Origin: Actinomadura violacea
GTDB taxonomy: Bacteria; Actinomycetota; Actinomycetes; Streptosporangiales; Streptosporangiaceae
Assembly (NCBI RefSeq): GCF_017573465.1
Contig: NZ_JAGEPF010000032.1
Span: 1 to 64,000, forward strand
Direction of reading: 5' to 3'
Length of the DNA stretch: 64,000 nucleotides
Shown piece by piece: positions 1 to 8,503 of this stretch (its first letter is position 1; every line of letters starts with the position of its first letter). Made by a program: the position numbers and the translations under genes. Under the pieces are notes generated by a model. The model was not told the origin of the DNA. It did not search any database and saw only the letters and a list, made by a program, of their open reading frames with translations.

Positions 1-32
1 CGGCCCCAACCAGCGGACTGCCGGCCTCCGCC

Positions 33-617
33 GTGCTGGCGCTGATGTCGGTGATCGCCCGCCGAGCAGACTTAGAGAAGGCCCGCCAACCAACTCTGGG
101 AGCCGCCAACTATCGCTGGGCGTCACAGGTTTCACGCTCGCGCGCGACTACGAGGCTCCCATGTGGACATCGAACATTTGTTCTATATTCTGGCGGCGTG
201 CATCGCCAGGATCCTGATCGCCTGCTGACGGCTAACCTGTTCGCCGCCGCGACCCGCCTCGCAGGCTGGAAGCGCCCAGAAGAGAAGGCATGGAAAGCCG
301 CAGTAGCGGAACTGGAGCGCATCGCAACGGTCCGCGAGCGTCGCCAGCCGAGTGCCGTCCACGAACCGCCTGCGACGTTGCGGGCGGACCTGCTGGCGGA
401 GGTCGCTGGAATCCTTATCGGGGCCGCGCCGGACTCCTACCCCGAGCAGAATCTCATCGCAGCCGATCTGCTGAGGGAGGCGGGCGCCCCCGAAGACATC
501 ATTCAGCGGTGGATTCCGGTAGGTCGCGAGCGGCGCGAGGGTGGCGGCGCGCCGTTCAGCAAAGCCGCCCCCGCTCGACCGCCGACCGCGAGGAAGCCTG
601 ATCGCCCAGCGAGCTAG
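33..617 (+). CDS. Possible hypothetical protein, start uncertain
   Basis: This is an open frame with no family I recognise. The C-terminal half, from about residue 65 to 165, reads like a real helical protein with balanced composition (for example LLAEVAGILIGAAP and IIQRWIPVG). The first 60 residues are Arg/Ser-rich and look like out-of-frame sequence, so the true start is probably internal, near position 210, or lies upstream with a sequence discontinuity. It is the only plus-strand candidate in this part of the element, which lowers confidence. It converges on the small minus-strand gene next to it. Confidence 0.35.
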   Translation: MLALMSVIARRADLEKARQPTLGAANYRWASQVSRSRATTRLPCGHRTFVLYSGGVHRQDPDRLLTANLFAAATRLAGWKRPEEKAWKAAVAELERIATVRERRQPSAVHEPPATLRADLLAEVAGILIGAAPDSYPEQNLIAADLLREAGAPEDIIQRWIPVGRERREGGGAPFSKAAPARPPTARKPDRPAS

Positions 618-636
618 CTGCGGCCGCTGGCCGGGG

Positions 637-918
637 CTACTGCCGCGCGGCCTCCCGGAGCGTCTTCTTCGCCTTGATCGGATCCGTGACCTTCCCCCAC
701 CACTCATGGCGGAGGAGGTCCTCGGTGAGCTGGAGGCGACGCGCACGCGCGGCCTTCAGCTCCGCCACCTGCTCGGGCGCGGCTTCGACGCCGGCCACGA
801 CCTCCGATCCGCTGGGAAGCGCCTCCCCGATCCGGGCGCATTCAGCGTCCGCCGCATACCAGGCACGCTGGACTTCGACGAGGTCTTCAGGAGGTACGAG
901 TGCGTCGTTCTCTGCCAC
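637..918 (-). CDS. Small hypothetical protein (93 aa)
   Basis: The product is short, hydrophilic and acidic-to-basic, rich in Ala, Glu and Arg, and predicted to be largely helical (VAELKAARARRLQLTEDLLR). I recognise no family. It starts with ATG and is the last gene of the leftmost minus-strand block. That block probably begins at the repeated promoter near 1,975 and also holds the DUF6573-like gene. I see no signal peptide or membrane segment. Confidence 0.6.
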   Translation of the reverse strand: MAENDALVPPEDLVEVQRAWYAADAECARIGEALPSGSEVVAGVEAAPEQVAELKAARARRLQLTEDLLRHEWWGKVTDPIKAKKTLREAARQ

Positions 919-1086
919 GATCCACGATCATGCCACCCAGTGGATGAGCTGCAGACCAGCGGGTTCGCGGTGTTCGCTAGCCCTCAGCCGCTGCTGACGT
1001 GCACCTACCGACAGGCTCCCTTCTCCGCCTATGGGGTGGTGAGGCGCCGCCGGTCTCTTGCCGGGGCGCCTCACCGGGGGCCAGGG

Positions 1087-1518
1087 TCAGGTCTCGTCAG
1101 GGAAGCTAATAGTCCCGTTGAGGATGCCGAAACCCGCCGGGGCGAGGGTGAGAATCAGGGGCACCTCCTCAGGTTCAATGTCGCCGTCCGGACCGGGACG
1201 GGCATCCCTGGCCACCCGGCAGACCCGGAAGGGGAACCAGCCGGGGCCACTCGGGCGGCCGTTCCTGCGGGCGCTGCGGATGGCATTGGCGGCCATGGCC
1301 AGCACGTCGATCATGCGGCCGTCCTCGTCCTGGATGGCGCCGGTTCGAGCCGCGTCGGCGTCGGTCCAAGCGACGCAGTCGGCATGTGCCCTCGCGGTGA
1401 GCGCCACCGGGATGAGGAAGCCGGCCTCGCGGGCGGTGTCGGCGGGGACCTGAACAAGGCCCGTGGTCTGCCCGGTCGCCGCGTGCTCGTCAAGGGGGAT
1501 GCCGGGTGAGGGGTTCAT
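1087..1518 (-). CDS. DUF6573-like protein
   Basis: The protein (143 aa) matches from memory the pattern of DUF6573, a small family common on actinobacterial plasmids, conjugative elements and phages. The pattern here is an N-terminal V-TAREAGF-PVALT block, a CVAW-D segment, the block QDEDGRMIDVLAMAA, then a beta-rich tail ending in an acidic residue-rich strand. The family has no established function and is thought of as an accessory gene of mobile elements. It sits between two other small genes on the same strand, probably in one transcript from the promoter at 1,956-1,995. The domain assignment is recall and was not searched. Confidence 0.68.
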   Translation of the reverse strand: MNPSPGIPLDEHAATGQTTGLVQVPADTAREAGFLIPVALTARAHADCVAWTDADAARTGAIQDEDGRMIDVLAMAANAIRSARRNGRPSGPGWFPFRVCRVARDARPGPDGDIEPEEVPLILTLAPAGFGILNGTISFPDET

Positions 1519-1582
1519 GGGGCTCCAGTCGGGGCTACGGGAGCGGCCCGGCGTGCCGGGCCGCTCGCCATCCGGTCAGGGG

Positions 1583-1945
1583 TTAGTCCCACCTCCGCCC
1601 GGCCTCCAGGGCACGGTGCGCCATGCGAGCGCCCCAGCTGAGGCGGGCTCGCACGGTGAGGTCGCTGGCGACTTCCATCGCGGCGACCTCCAGACGCGCG
1701 GCGACCGCCTCGGCGTTGTCCAGGTGTCGTTCCGCCATGCGTGCCTTGGCCTCGGCGCTGCTCAACCGGGACCATCCGCCGCGACTGACGGGGTAGCTGG
1801 CCAGGCGCCTGCGCTCGCTGGCCACGGCGTTCTCGGCCTTCTCGAAGGCGTGCAGTGCGGCAATGGCCTTCAGCTCCGCTGCCCGGAACAGCTCAACCTC
1901 ACGAACGCCCGTCGCGACCTGGATGTCAGGGGGAGGGGTGGACAT
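1583..1945 (-). CDS. Hypothetical protein, leaderless first gene of regulon block 1
   Basis: The product is a 120-residue, strongly helical protein rich in Ala, Arg and Glu (AVAARLEVAAMEVASDL), with no recognised family. I chose the ATG at 1,945. The -10 box TATTGT of the repeated promoter lies at 1,953-1,958, which puts transcription start almost exactly on this ATG, so the mRNA should be leaderless. Two upstream ATGs (for example at 1,951) would lie at or before transcription start. The two genes downstream, at 1,087 and 637, are probably co-transcribed. Confidence 0.65.
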   Translation of the reverse strand: MSTPPPDIQVATGVREVELFRAAELKAIAALHAFEKAENAVASERRRLASYPVSRGGWSRLSSAEAKARMAERHLDNAEAVAARLEVAAMEVASDLTVRARLSWGARMAHRALEAGRRWD

Positions 1946-1955
1946 GCCCATCACA

Positions 1956-1995
1956 ATATGGCAATCCAATAATCATGTCAAGTCTGATTTGGATT
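1956..1995 (-). promoter_or_regulatory. Repeated promoter/operator, copy 1
   Basis: On the minus strand there is a perfect -35 TTGACA, a 17-bp spacer and a -10 TATTGT. The -35 is overlapped by the dyad CAAATCAGACTTG, an imperfect form of CAAGT-N3-ACTTG, and flanked by AATCCAA and TTGGATT arms. Three further copies occur in the window at 28,848, 31,151 and 34,591. It is AT-rich against the GC-rich background and reads toward the gene starting at 1,945. Confidence 0.72.
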
Positions 1996-2194
1996 CTTTT
2001 TGTGAGGGCTCCAAAGCAAGGCCGGCACTAAGCGCACGCACGTTCGCCCGCCGCCCAGAGAGGCGACGGGCACACTGTCATGCGAGGGGAACGGCTAGGG
2101 AGATGACCGCAGACGCCCCTGCGCGTCCGCCGCAGGCCTCCACAGGGGACAGGTGAAGGGTTCGCGCCGCCAGGCCCCCGAGGTCACCGCGGGC

Positions 2195-2983
2195 CTAGCG
2201 CCCGACCGCGATATCGGCGCACACCGGCCTGTGATCGGACAGAGGCCGCTCCTCCTGGACGACGTGGTACCCGACGATCCGGTCCCGAGGGAGGGTCGTG
2301 TAGATCCGGTCGCAGCGGTAGGCGAGCTGGCCCTGACCGGTATGACCCACGGTGGGAGCTCGGTCGCCCACGTGCGCGCCGACGTCGCAGAACCCGGCGG
2401 CGGCGAGTTCCTCGGCCGGCCGGGTGTCGAGCTTCCGAGCGACCTGCAGCGGATCGACACCGGTCACGTCAGGGTCTTCGCCGATCGCGGCGGCGTTGAA
2501 GTCGGCGACGTAGATGACATCGAGATGCCGATACACGCCGACCATTTCACTCTCGGCAAGCCGCATGGTCGGGCTGGACGGGGCGGCGTGCCCGGCCATG
2601 AAGTGGAGTCGGCCGACATGGCCGGTCACGCGGAGTTCGATGTCGGCGTGGGCGTGGACGAACGGCGGGCCGGTCAGGTGCCTTTCATTGGTGACGGCGA
2701 GGTCGTTGCTCTCGCGAACCAGAACGGCGATGTCACAGCCGTAGAAGTTCGAGGGAGCGAGGGAGGTCCAGGTCATGTCCAGCCACTTGGCGACCTGCTT
2801 GAGACGGGAGGACCCGTGGAGTCCCCACTTCGCTTCCTGGAGCGCAAGCAGGTCAGGCCGCAAGGACCGGAGCAGCGCCATCTGAGCCTTCAGTCGGGTG
2901 TCGTCCCGCCATCCTTCGGCGGAGCCGGTGCCGCCGTCGAGGCCTCCGTCACGCAGGTTGTAGCTCACTGTTCGCAGGTTCAC
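2195..2983 (-). CDS. Endonuclease/exonuclease/phosphatase (EEP) family protein
   Basis: The fold is that of the DNase I / exonuclease III superfamily, metal-dependent phosphodiesterases or phosphatases. Conserved motifs are visible in order: the strand with SYNLRDGG near the N terminus, the metal-binding Glu in LLALQEAKW, the catalytic Asp and Asn in YVADFNA, and the C-terminal Ser-Asp-His in LSDHRPV. The length of 262 aa is normal for the family. I chose the GTG at 2,983 because it is preceded by AAGGAAG; a longer frame to 3,226 has no good signal. No signal peptide is seen, so it is probably cytoplasmic. The substrate (DNA, RNA or phospholipid) cannot be told from sequence. Confidence 0.85.
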   Translation of the reverse strand: MNLRTVSYNLRDGGLDGGTGSAEGWRDDTRLKAQMALLRSLRPDLLALQEAKWGLHGSSRLKQVAKWLDMTWTSLAPSNFYGCDIAVLVRESNDLAVTNERHLTGPPFVHAHADIELRVTGHVGRLHFMAGHAAPSSPTMRLAESEMVGVYRHLDVIYVADFNAAAIGEDPDVTGVDPLQVARKLDTRPAEELAAAGFCDVGAHVGDRAPTVGHTGQGQLAYRCDRIYTTLPRDRIVGYHVVQEERPLSDHRPVCADIAVGR

Positions 2984-3060
2984 GTACGCGCTTCCTTGTC
3001 GAGGCGGCCGCGATTCTCCCCGAGGCGGCCGGCGGTGGGTCGCATGGTCGGTTCCGGGGT

Positions 3061-3957
3061 TCAGTTGTTGCGCGGAAGGCGTCGAATCGGGTCGAGGTCG
3101 ATCGGTGCGCTCGCCAGCGTCGCCGGGCACGGGGTTATGCCGCGGCGGCGGTCTTGCGCGGCTTGGTTCGCGGTAGGGGCGCGCGTGACCACCCGAGCCG
3201 CTTCGGGGACGATCAGCAAAGCCCACGACGCGGCCAGGGTCGCGGTCAGGGCGATGTACTGGGCGATCTCCACCTGGGAGGGCAGCGGCCCAGCCGGCGG
3301 TTCGGGCAGCGGCACGGCAGTGGAACGCAGGAGTACGCCGAGCTCAGTGAACATCAGAGGCCCAACGACGCGGAGATGTTCCTTGGCCTGACGCTCGTTG
3401 ACCACACCGGAGTGGACATCGGCGCGGGTGGCAGCACGGTTGTCGGCCCACCACGCAACCCAGGTTCCGCCTGGTGACGGGCCCCAGTGGCAGCCGATGA
3501 CGGGCGTGCCGACGCAGGTGTAGCTCACCCCGCTGGCCCACCTCAGCAATCCGCTCGGCGCAGGCGGGTCGAACGCCTCCAACAGGAGCCGGCGCGAGGC
3601 CAACCGCTCGAAGGAGCCCGGCTCGAAGCCCGGCAGCTCCGAGCCGAGCTGAACGGCGGCCGCAGTAGCCTCCTCGTCCAGCGCGTACAGGTACGCGCCG
3701 GCGACCCGTGCCGCCTCGTCCTCGGCCAGCGCCTTGGGCTGCTGCTCCGCCGGGAGGTCGTGGATGGCCGGAGGGGCGGTCAAGCCTCCGGTCGCATCGA
3801 GGTTCGCTCCGTACACCGCCTTCCCGAACACGGTGATGGCTTCGTGTGCCGAGCGGCGGAGACGGTAAAGCCCCTCGATCTGCAGGTCGGCGTTGCCGGT
3901 GCGGAACAGGTCCAGGTCGAACCGATCCCGATCCCGAGGTTCATCGAATCTGCGCAT
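3061..3957 (-). CDS. Hypothetical membrane-anchored protein
   Basis: This 298-residue protein has a soluble N-terminal region of about 220 residues and one or two C-terminal hydrophobic stretches (QYIALTATLAASWALLIV), then a basic cytoplasmic-type tail. I recognise no family. It begins with ATG and overlaps the end of the upstream gene by 17 bp, so the two are likely co-translated with the methyltransferase and protease genes further upstream (4,417-6,221). Confidence 0.75.
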   Translation of the reverse strand: MRRFDEPRDRDRFDLDLFRTGNADLQIEGLYRLRRSAHEAITVFGKAVYGANLDATGGLTAPPAIHDLPAEQQPKALAEDEAARVAGAYLYALDEEATAAAVQLGSELPGFEPGSFERLASRRLLLEAFDPPAPSGLLRWASGVSYTCVGTPVIGCHWGPSPGGTWVAWWADNRAATRADVHSGVVNERQAKEHLRVVGPLMFTELGVLLRSTAVPLPEPPAGPLPSQVEIAQYIALTATLAASWALLIVPEAARVVTRAPTANQAAQDRRRGITPCPATLASAPIDLDPIRRLPRNN

Positions 3958-4420
3958 TGTGGTCGTCCTTCGGCGTCAGGTGAACGGCAGGGGCGAGCGT
4001 GTTCGTCCCTTCAACAGCCGTCAGGGCGCGGGCCCGGCGGGCGATATCGGCAAGGACGACCCGGTGGATGGCGGCAGCGGCGCGCTCGGTGGCGGCGGCG
4101 GGGCAGAACGGTTGGAACCAGCGGCCGACTGGATAGCCGAGCTTGTTGCGGCGCGGACGCTCCCAGTGCCAGAACAACTCGGCGGGCTCGACGCCAGGCG
4201 GCGTCAGCAGCCACACGGTCCGCCCGATGTAGGGCTCAACGTCCACGCACTGCGCAGAAACCGCGAGCTGCGACTCCGTCTGCTCCCACGGGCCCGACGC
4301 GCGCAGGCCCCGAGTCTCCAGCCGAGCCATCAGCTGACGCGCTGCCTCTGCCGCATCGTCCAGGCCGGACGAGCAGGTGGGCACCGTTGGCTCGGGCCGG
4401 GCATGGGAGGGCGAGGTCAC
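3941..4420 (-). CDS. Hypothetical protein in the methyltransferase operon
   Basis: The product has 159 residues and no recognised family. A conserved-looking core VEPYIGRTVWLLTPPGVEPAE is followed by an aromatic, basic stretch. I chose the GTG at 4,420 because GAGGAG precedes it and the GTG shares a GTGA overlap with the stop of the upstream methyltransferase gene, which indicates translational coupling. The longer frame to 4,501 starts inside the methyltransferase gene. Confidence 0.7.
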   Translation of the reverse strand: MTSPSHARPEPTVPTCSSGLDDAAEAARQLMARLETRGLRASGPWEQTESQLAVSAQCVDVEPYIGRTVWLLTPPGVEPAELFWHWERPRRNKLGYPVGRWFQPFCPAAATERAAAAIHRVVLADIARRARALTAVEGTNTLAPAVHLTPKDDHNAQIR

Positions 4421-5259
4421 GTGCTGCTCCTCGGCTTGCGGCCGAGGCCGGCGTACATCGGAACATCGACCGGCCCGAACACGGCGGCCTCGGGACGCCA
4501 CCGCGGGGCCTGCACGATGCCCGGCTCCAGCACCTCCCAGCCGTCGAAGAACGCGGTGATCTGCTGGACGCTACGGGGCCGGAGTTGGAGTAGCCCTGCG
4601 TCGTGTGCCTGATTCACCATGCTCTGCACGAAGGAGCCGTACGGCGACTTTGCGAGATGGGCGATGGCTAAATAGCTGCCGGCCGGGAGCCGGGTCCGGA
4701 GGTGCTCAAGCATCGTGTGTGCATCGTTGCGGTCGAGGCACTCCAGGATGTTGATGAACAGCACCGCGACCGGCTGTTCCGGGTCGAAACCGGCGTGGAT
4801 GGCTTCTGCCCAGATCGTTTCGACGTCGCGGGCATCGGCGTCGATGTGAGCGACGTGCCCCTCTGGCCGACTGGTGCGCAGGGCACGGCTGCATACGAGG
4901 ACGAGGGGATCGTTGTCGACGTAGGCGACCCGGCATTCGGGGACGTGCTGCTGGGCGATGTCGTGGGTTTCCTCACCGAAGGGGAGCCTGGGAAGTCCGG
5001 GCCCGATGTCGAGGAACTGCCGGACGCCGGCCTCACCGGCGAGGCGATGGACGGCGCGGCTCTGGAAGTGCCGAGCGTGTCGGACGGCCTTCGCGATCCC
5101 CGGGTAGGTGACCATGAGCTGGTCTCCGGCTTTGCGGTCCTCGTCGTAGGTGTCCTTGCCGCCGAGCAGATACCCCCAGACCCGTGCCCAGTTCGGGACG
5201 GAGGTGTCGATCAACAGGGGCTCGTCCGCTGCCGAGCCGGGCTTCGTCTGGGTCTGCAC
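4417..5259 (-). CDS. SAM-dependent methyltransferase, DUF574 (Methyltransf_19) family
   Basis: This 280-residue protein fits the actinobacterial DUF574/PF04672 family of class I methyltransferases. It has the family's N-terminal block (ARVWGYLLGGKDTYDEDR), the SAM-binding strand and Gly loop FLDIGPGLP near residue 95, the acidic motif YVDNDP after the second strand, and a LFINILECL segment. Members are abundant in actinomycetes, often beside XRE-type regulators; their substrates are mostly unknown. I chose the GTG at 5,259, which is preceded by GAAGG. It forms an operon with the protease gene 2 bp upstream and with two hypothetical genes downstream. Confidence 0.85.
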   Translation of the reverse strand: MQTQTKPGSAADEPLLIDTSVPNWARVWGYLLGGKDTYDEDRKAGDQLMVTYPGIAKAVRHARHFQSRAVHRLAGEAGVRQFLDIGPGLPRLPFGEETHDIAQQHVPECRVAYVDNDPLVLVCSRALRTSRPEGHVAHIDADARDVETIWAEAIHAGFDPEQPVAVLFINILECLDRNDAHTMLEHLRTRLPAGSYLAIAHLAKSPYGSFVQSMVNQAHDAGLLQLRPRSVQQITAFFDGWEVLEPGIVQAPRWRPEAAVFGPVDVPMYAGLGRKPRSST

Positions 5260-5261
5260 GG

Positions 5262-6221
5262 TTACCTGGCCTTCGTCGAGAGCCGTGCGCGGCCGGTGAT
5301 CCGGCGCGTGTAGAGCGCGCGCAGCCTCAGCGGCGGGTGGATCGGGGAGGCCAGCAGGGTTCGTTGGTACCACGGCGCGCGGCGGGCCATTCCCAGGGCG
5401 AGGGCGCACCAGTCAGCGGCCCCCTCGCAGGCCTGGCGGGCTGCGGCGATGTCGGCGCCGATCTCGCGGCCCCAGGCCACGGCGATCAGGACCACTGCGA
5501 GGAGCAGGCCGGCGGCGGGCAGGATGGGAGGCGCGAGGAGCAGCCCGAGCAGGATCCATCCCACCGTCATCGCCAGGCTCCAAAGCAGGTGGATGCGGCG
5601 CTGGAAGCGGGTGGTGTGCTGAACCTCGTGGGCGAGCACCCAGTCTGTCTGGGAAGTGGTCATCGCGTCCCCGATGATGATCAGCGGCCCTTGCAGGAGG
5701 ACGGCGCCGCCGATTCGCAGCTTGGGCGGGTCGTCCGGCTCCGTGCAGTACACCGGTAGGTGATCCACACGGAGCCGGACGGACGCCTGAGCGCGCGCGG
5801 CGATGATCGCGCGCACCGTCTCCGGCGACATCCGTGCCGCCGCGCGCCGCAGGTGCTCCTCGGCAGCGTCCGCAGGCAGCGCCCGGAGTTTCGGATGCCG
5901 TTGGGGCCGTAGCGTGAGGGCGTTGATGATGACGGGCGTGGCCATGAGCGCTGCTATGACGGCCGCCGCGCCCGCCGCCAACCCCGGTCCGACGGCGAGG
6001 CGTATCGCGGCCCCTAGCATCAGCGTCAGCGGCGGCAGGACGTAGACAGAAGCCAAGCGCCTGATCACCAGGTTGTGGAGGAAGGCCCGGCGCACGGCCG
6101 CGCCGAACTCGTCGTCCGGAGTGTCGGCCGATGGTGCAGGGGCGGCGCTTACCCCGGCCTGGTGATCACTCACCGTGGATGGGGCAGGCGACGTGGCGGG
6201 TTCCGGTCGGGGGGAGGTCAT
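5262..6221 (-). CDS. Membrane-bound M48-like zinc metalloprotease
   Basis: The 319-residue protein has hydrophobic segments at about residues 55-100, then the zinc motif HEVQH at 198-202, two more membrane segments (about 212-250) and a likely third zinc ligand in EIGAD at about 253-257. This layout resembles M48 (HtpX-like) and M56-type membrane proteases. The N-terminal 40 residues are Pro/Ala/Ser-rich and probably disordered. It is immediately followed by a DUF574 methyltransferase. A role in turning over a regulator or membrane protein is possible but unsupported. Confidence 0.8.
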   Translation of the reverse strand: MTSPRPEPATSPAPSTVSDHQAGVSAAPAPSADTPDDEFGAAVRRAFLHNLVIRRLASVYVLPPLTLMLGAAIRLAVGPGLAAGAAAVIAALMATPVIINALTLRPQRHPKLRALPADAAEEHLRRAAARMSPETVRAIIAARAQASVRLRVDHLPVYCTEPDDPPKLRIGGAVLLQGPLIIIGDAMTTSQTDWVLAHEVQHTTRFQRRIHLLWSLAMTVGWILLGLLLAPPILPAAGLLLAVVLIAVAWGREIGADIAAARQACEGAADWCALALGMARRAPWYQRTLLASPIHPPLRLRALYTRRITGRARLSTKAR

Positions 6222-6290
6222 CGCGAGTCGGTTCCTTGATCGTCAGTTCATGGGGTGGTCTGGTCCCGCTGGGCTGGCCAAGCTGGGTGA

Positions 6291-7148
6291 TCACGAGGAG
6301 GCGAAGAGCGCCGGGGTGCTGCTCGGCAGTTCAGCGACCAGGCCGACGACCCGGACCTTTTCGCCGCGGTGACCGTCGTGGCCTGCGGGGCGGCCCCAAT
6401 CAGCAACGTCGACCAGGCCGGGCGGTTCGATCAGGCTCCAGCCGTCAACCAGGGACCGGATCTCCTCCTCTGGCCGGAAGAAGATGCGATCGGTGGCGTT
6501 CTCGTACGCCCTGGTCATGCTGTTGACCCTGGCTGCTGCGGTCTTGGTGGTGGTGGCGTGCGAGATCGCCAAGATGCTGCCGGGCGCCAGCCAGTTCCGC
6601 AGATCGTTGATCACGCGGTCCGGTTCGGCGACGAAGTGGAGCACGGCAGCGAGGATCACCGCCATGGGGCGCTCCACATCGACGACGTCGCGCAGTGCGG
6701 GGCTGTTGAAGATGGCGTCCAGGTCGGTGGCGTCTCCAGGGAGGACGCCGCCGTAGCCGGGCTGGCGGAGGCCGCGGGCATGCGCGAGGACCACGGGGTC
6801 GTTGTCGACGCCCACCACGACCGCGTCCGCATCGACGGCGTGGACCTGGTCCTCCACCCGCGGCATGTCCGGCGGCAGGTCGTCGACGATCCCGCAGCCG
6901 ATGTCGAGGAGTTGCGCGGGGTGGTGTGGATCGAGCGCGCGGAGCCGTTCAGCGGCCCACCGGCCCGTACGGCCGGCGAACAGGAAGTTCTCGATCGCCA
7001 CCCGCCGGGCATCGGGTGCGGTACGGACAACCGCCTGTGCGGCCTGGCGGTCGATCTCGAACGCCGACTTGCCGCCGAGGAAGTCGTTGTAGATCCGCGC
7101 GGGGCTGGCTTGAGTGAGGTCGAGTTGATCGCTCATATCGGCGTCCAT
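6291..7148 (-). CDS. SAM-dependent methyltransferase, DUF574 family, second copy
   Basis: The product is 285 residues long and related to the methyltransferase at 4,417. Typical features are the block ARIYNDFLGGKSAFEIDR near the N terminus, the SAM loop LLDIGCGI at about residue 80, VGVDNDP at about 113, and the AVLHFV segment. Met codons at 7,148 and 7,136 are both possible starts. It lies between the protease gene and a long inverted repeat at 7,219-7,263, so it may begin a new transcription unit that continues into the protease and first methyltransferase genes. Confidence 0.85.
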   Translation of the reverse strand: MDADMSDQLDLTQASPARIYNDFLGGKSAFEIDRQAAQAVVRTAPDARRVAIENFLFAGRTGRWAAERLRALDPHHPAQLLDIGCGIVDDLPPDMPRVEDQVHAVDADAVVVGVDNDPVVLAHARGLRQPGYGGVLPGDATDLDAIFNSPALRDVVDVERPMAVILAAVLHFVAEPDRVINDLRNWLAPGSILAISHATTTKTAAARVNSMTRAYENATDRIFFRPEEEIRSLVDGWSLIEPPGLVDVADWGRPAGHDGHRGEKVRVVGLVAELPSSTPALFASS

Positions 7149-7218
7149 TACGGGAGGTGTGGTCGGCGGCGGGGACCCGGTTGCGGTCTCCCCGCCGCCG
7201 TTGCGGGTCGAGTAGGTG

Positions 7219-7263
7219 GCCGTACGGTCCAGGGCTCGGGCTCGAAGCCCTGGACCGTACGGC
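7219..7263 (-). terminator. Long perfect hairpin between transcription units
   Basis: Two 18-bp perfectly complementary arms (7,219-7,236 and 7,246-7,263) enclose a 9-nt loop. It lies about 100 bp after the stop of the gene at 7,366 and 70 bp before the next methyltransferase start. There is no T-tract, which is usual for actinobacterial terminators. Its arms contain the palindrome CCGTACGG. Confidence 0.65.
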
Positions 7264-7365
7264 GGCTCCAGGTGAAGCTGCCGCTCCTGGAGCCTGAGGC
7301 GGCGGACACAGCGGCGGAGAGAACTTGGGGCAGCCTCCGCGACGCCGCGTCCGCAGTGAGGCCGA

Positions 7366-7770
7366 CTACGGCGACTCGTTGGCCATCGCGGCGGCGAATG
7401 CGGCTAGGCCAGGCGGGACGGCCGGTGGTGGAGGAGGATTGCCGGCATATACGAGTTCGAGCGCACGGACTGCCTTCTCCAACTCGTCGGTGGAGCAGAT
7501 CAGTCGGTGGGCGGACCGCTTGTACGCGAAGTACTCGCCCTGGCCCCGATCGCGGATGACGATCTCGACAACGCAGGGCTCGTCGTCGCCAGACTCCCCA
7601 CCGCCGGCACCCGGCGGGCGGGCTCGTAGCACCGTGTCTCCGGCATCGGCGACGAGCTCGCACGTCCACCCGCGCTGCTCCAATCGGCGGCCCAACTCCC
7701 TCAAGAGCAATCCGGAGCCGCCTACGGGCTCAGCGGGTCCCGAAGGGAGCAGAGGTGCGGGCGCTGCCAT
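7366..7770 (-). CDS. Hypothetical protein (134 aa)
   Basis: The predicted protein is soluble, with an alpha/beta-looking centre (LLLRELGRRLEQRGWTCE, then strands VVEIVIRDRG and EYFAYKRS) and a Pro-rich, Ala-rich C terminus. I recognise no family. I chose the ATG at 7,770. The frame remains open to 8,037, but the extra part is an Arg-rich overlap with the upstream gene and contains the hairpin at 7,810-7,853. Confidence 0.6.
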   Translation of the reverse strand: MAAPAPLLPSGPAEPVGGSGLLLRELGRRLEQRGWTCELVADAGDTVLRARPPGAGGGESGDDEPCVVEIVIRDRGQGEYFAYKRSAHRLICSTDELEKAVRALELVYAGNPPPPPAVPPGLAAFAAAMANESP

Positions 7771-7809
7771 GGAGTTCCTCGACTTTGTTGATCGGAAAGG
7801 TGGCCTGGT

Positions 7810-7853
7810 GGGTGCGCACGCGGCGCGGAACGTCACATGCCGCGTGCGCACCC
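7810..7853 (-). terminator. 15-bp inverted repeat between small genes
   Basis: The arms at 7,810-7,824 and 7,839-7,853 are perfectly complementary with a 14-nt loop. It sits 27 bp downstream of the stop of the gene at 7,880 and 40 bp upstream of the next start, so it is either a terminator or an attenuating leader. Confidence 0.6.
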
Positions 7854-7879
7854 TTGTTGAGCGAGCCAGGAGGCGGGCG

Positions 7880-8401
7880 CTACGGCGAGTCGCCCGCCTT
7901 GAGTTCACCGGCTCGCCCAGCGCCGCTACCGGGGGTATGGGCGGCCGCGGCGCTGGTCTGTGACGCGACGAATCGCGCTGCCTTGTGGGCGGTAGCGATG
8001 AGGCGGAGTAGCGCGGTGGAATCCGCGAAGGATGCACAGGGCCCGGGAGACCTCAGCCAGTACGGTCCGGGAGAACTGGTCCGGGACGGCTCTGGGACGT
8101 TGACGTGGAAGCCGTCGCCGAGGCACGCATAGCCAGCCTCGTCAGCGTCCCAAGTCGCGGCGGTTCCCGGCGGAACGAGAATCACGATGTGCTCGTGCTC
8201 GGGGTAGTGGATGGCCGGGCCGTTGGGCAGCGCTTTGACCGCCTGACGGCCCAACCCCTCGGGGAGACCTACTGCATCCCACGCGCGGCCTGCGGGCATG
8301 ACGGCGGTGCCGGTGTTCGTCCACCAGCGCAGTGCGTGGTCGCGATCGTCGTCGCTGTCGGCCAGCCATAGACCGGCATGTGAAGCGGTCGGCGTGGGCA
8401 C
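7880..8401 (-). CDS. Hypothetical protein (173 aa)
   Basis: I do not recognise the family. A central region with alternating hydrophobic strands (HIVILVPPGTAATWDA) suggests a compact globular domain. I chose the GTG at 8,401 because it is preceded by GGAGG. That ribosome site partly overlaps a 7-bp hairpin (CCACTCG, 4-nt loop, CGAGTGG) at about 8,409-8,426, which might modulate translation. The longer ATG frame to 8,464 runs into the terminator of the upstream XRE gene. Confidence 0.62.
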   Translation of the reverse strand: MPTPTASHAGLWLADSDDDRDHALRWWTNTGTAVMPAGRAWDAVGLPEGLGRQAVKALPNGPAIHYPEHEHIVILVPPGTAATWDADEAGYACLGDGFHVNVPEPSRTSSPGPYWLRSPGPCASFADSTALLRLIATAHKAARFVASQTSAAAAHTPGSGAGRAGELKAGDSP

Positions 8402-8445
8402 CAGAGCCTCCACTCGGGGTCGAGTGGAAACAATGTCCCTTACAA

Positions 8446-8488
8446 CAAGGGGCCGAACGGCCACAGCTTGTGGTCGGTCGGCCCCTTG
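8446..8488 (-). terminator. Terminator downstream of the XRE regulator gene
   Basis: An 11-bp perfect outer stem (8,446-8,456 with 8,478-8,488) encloses a second 5-bp hairpin. It begins 15 bp after the stop codon of the XRE gene. Confidence 0.68.
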
Positions 8489-8503
8489 ACGGACGAGATT
8501 TGA

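Noticed and set aside
183..746. A minus-strand frame of 187 codons at the left edge.
   Set aside because: It is Arg/Ser/Pro-rich and antisense to a better plus-strand candidate; it looks like a shadow frame.
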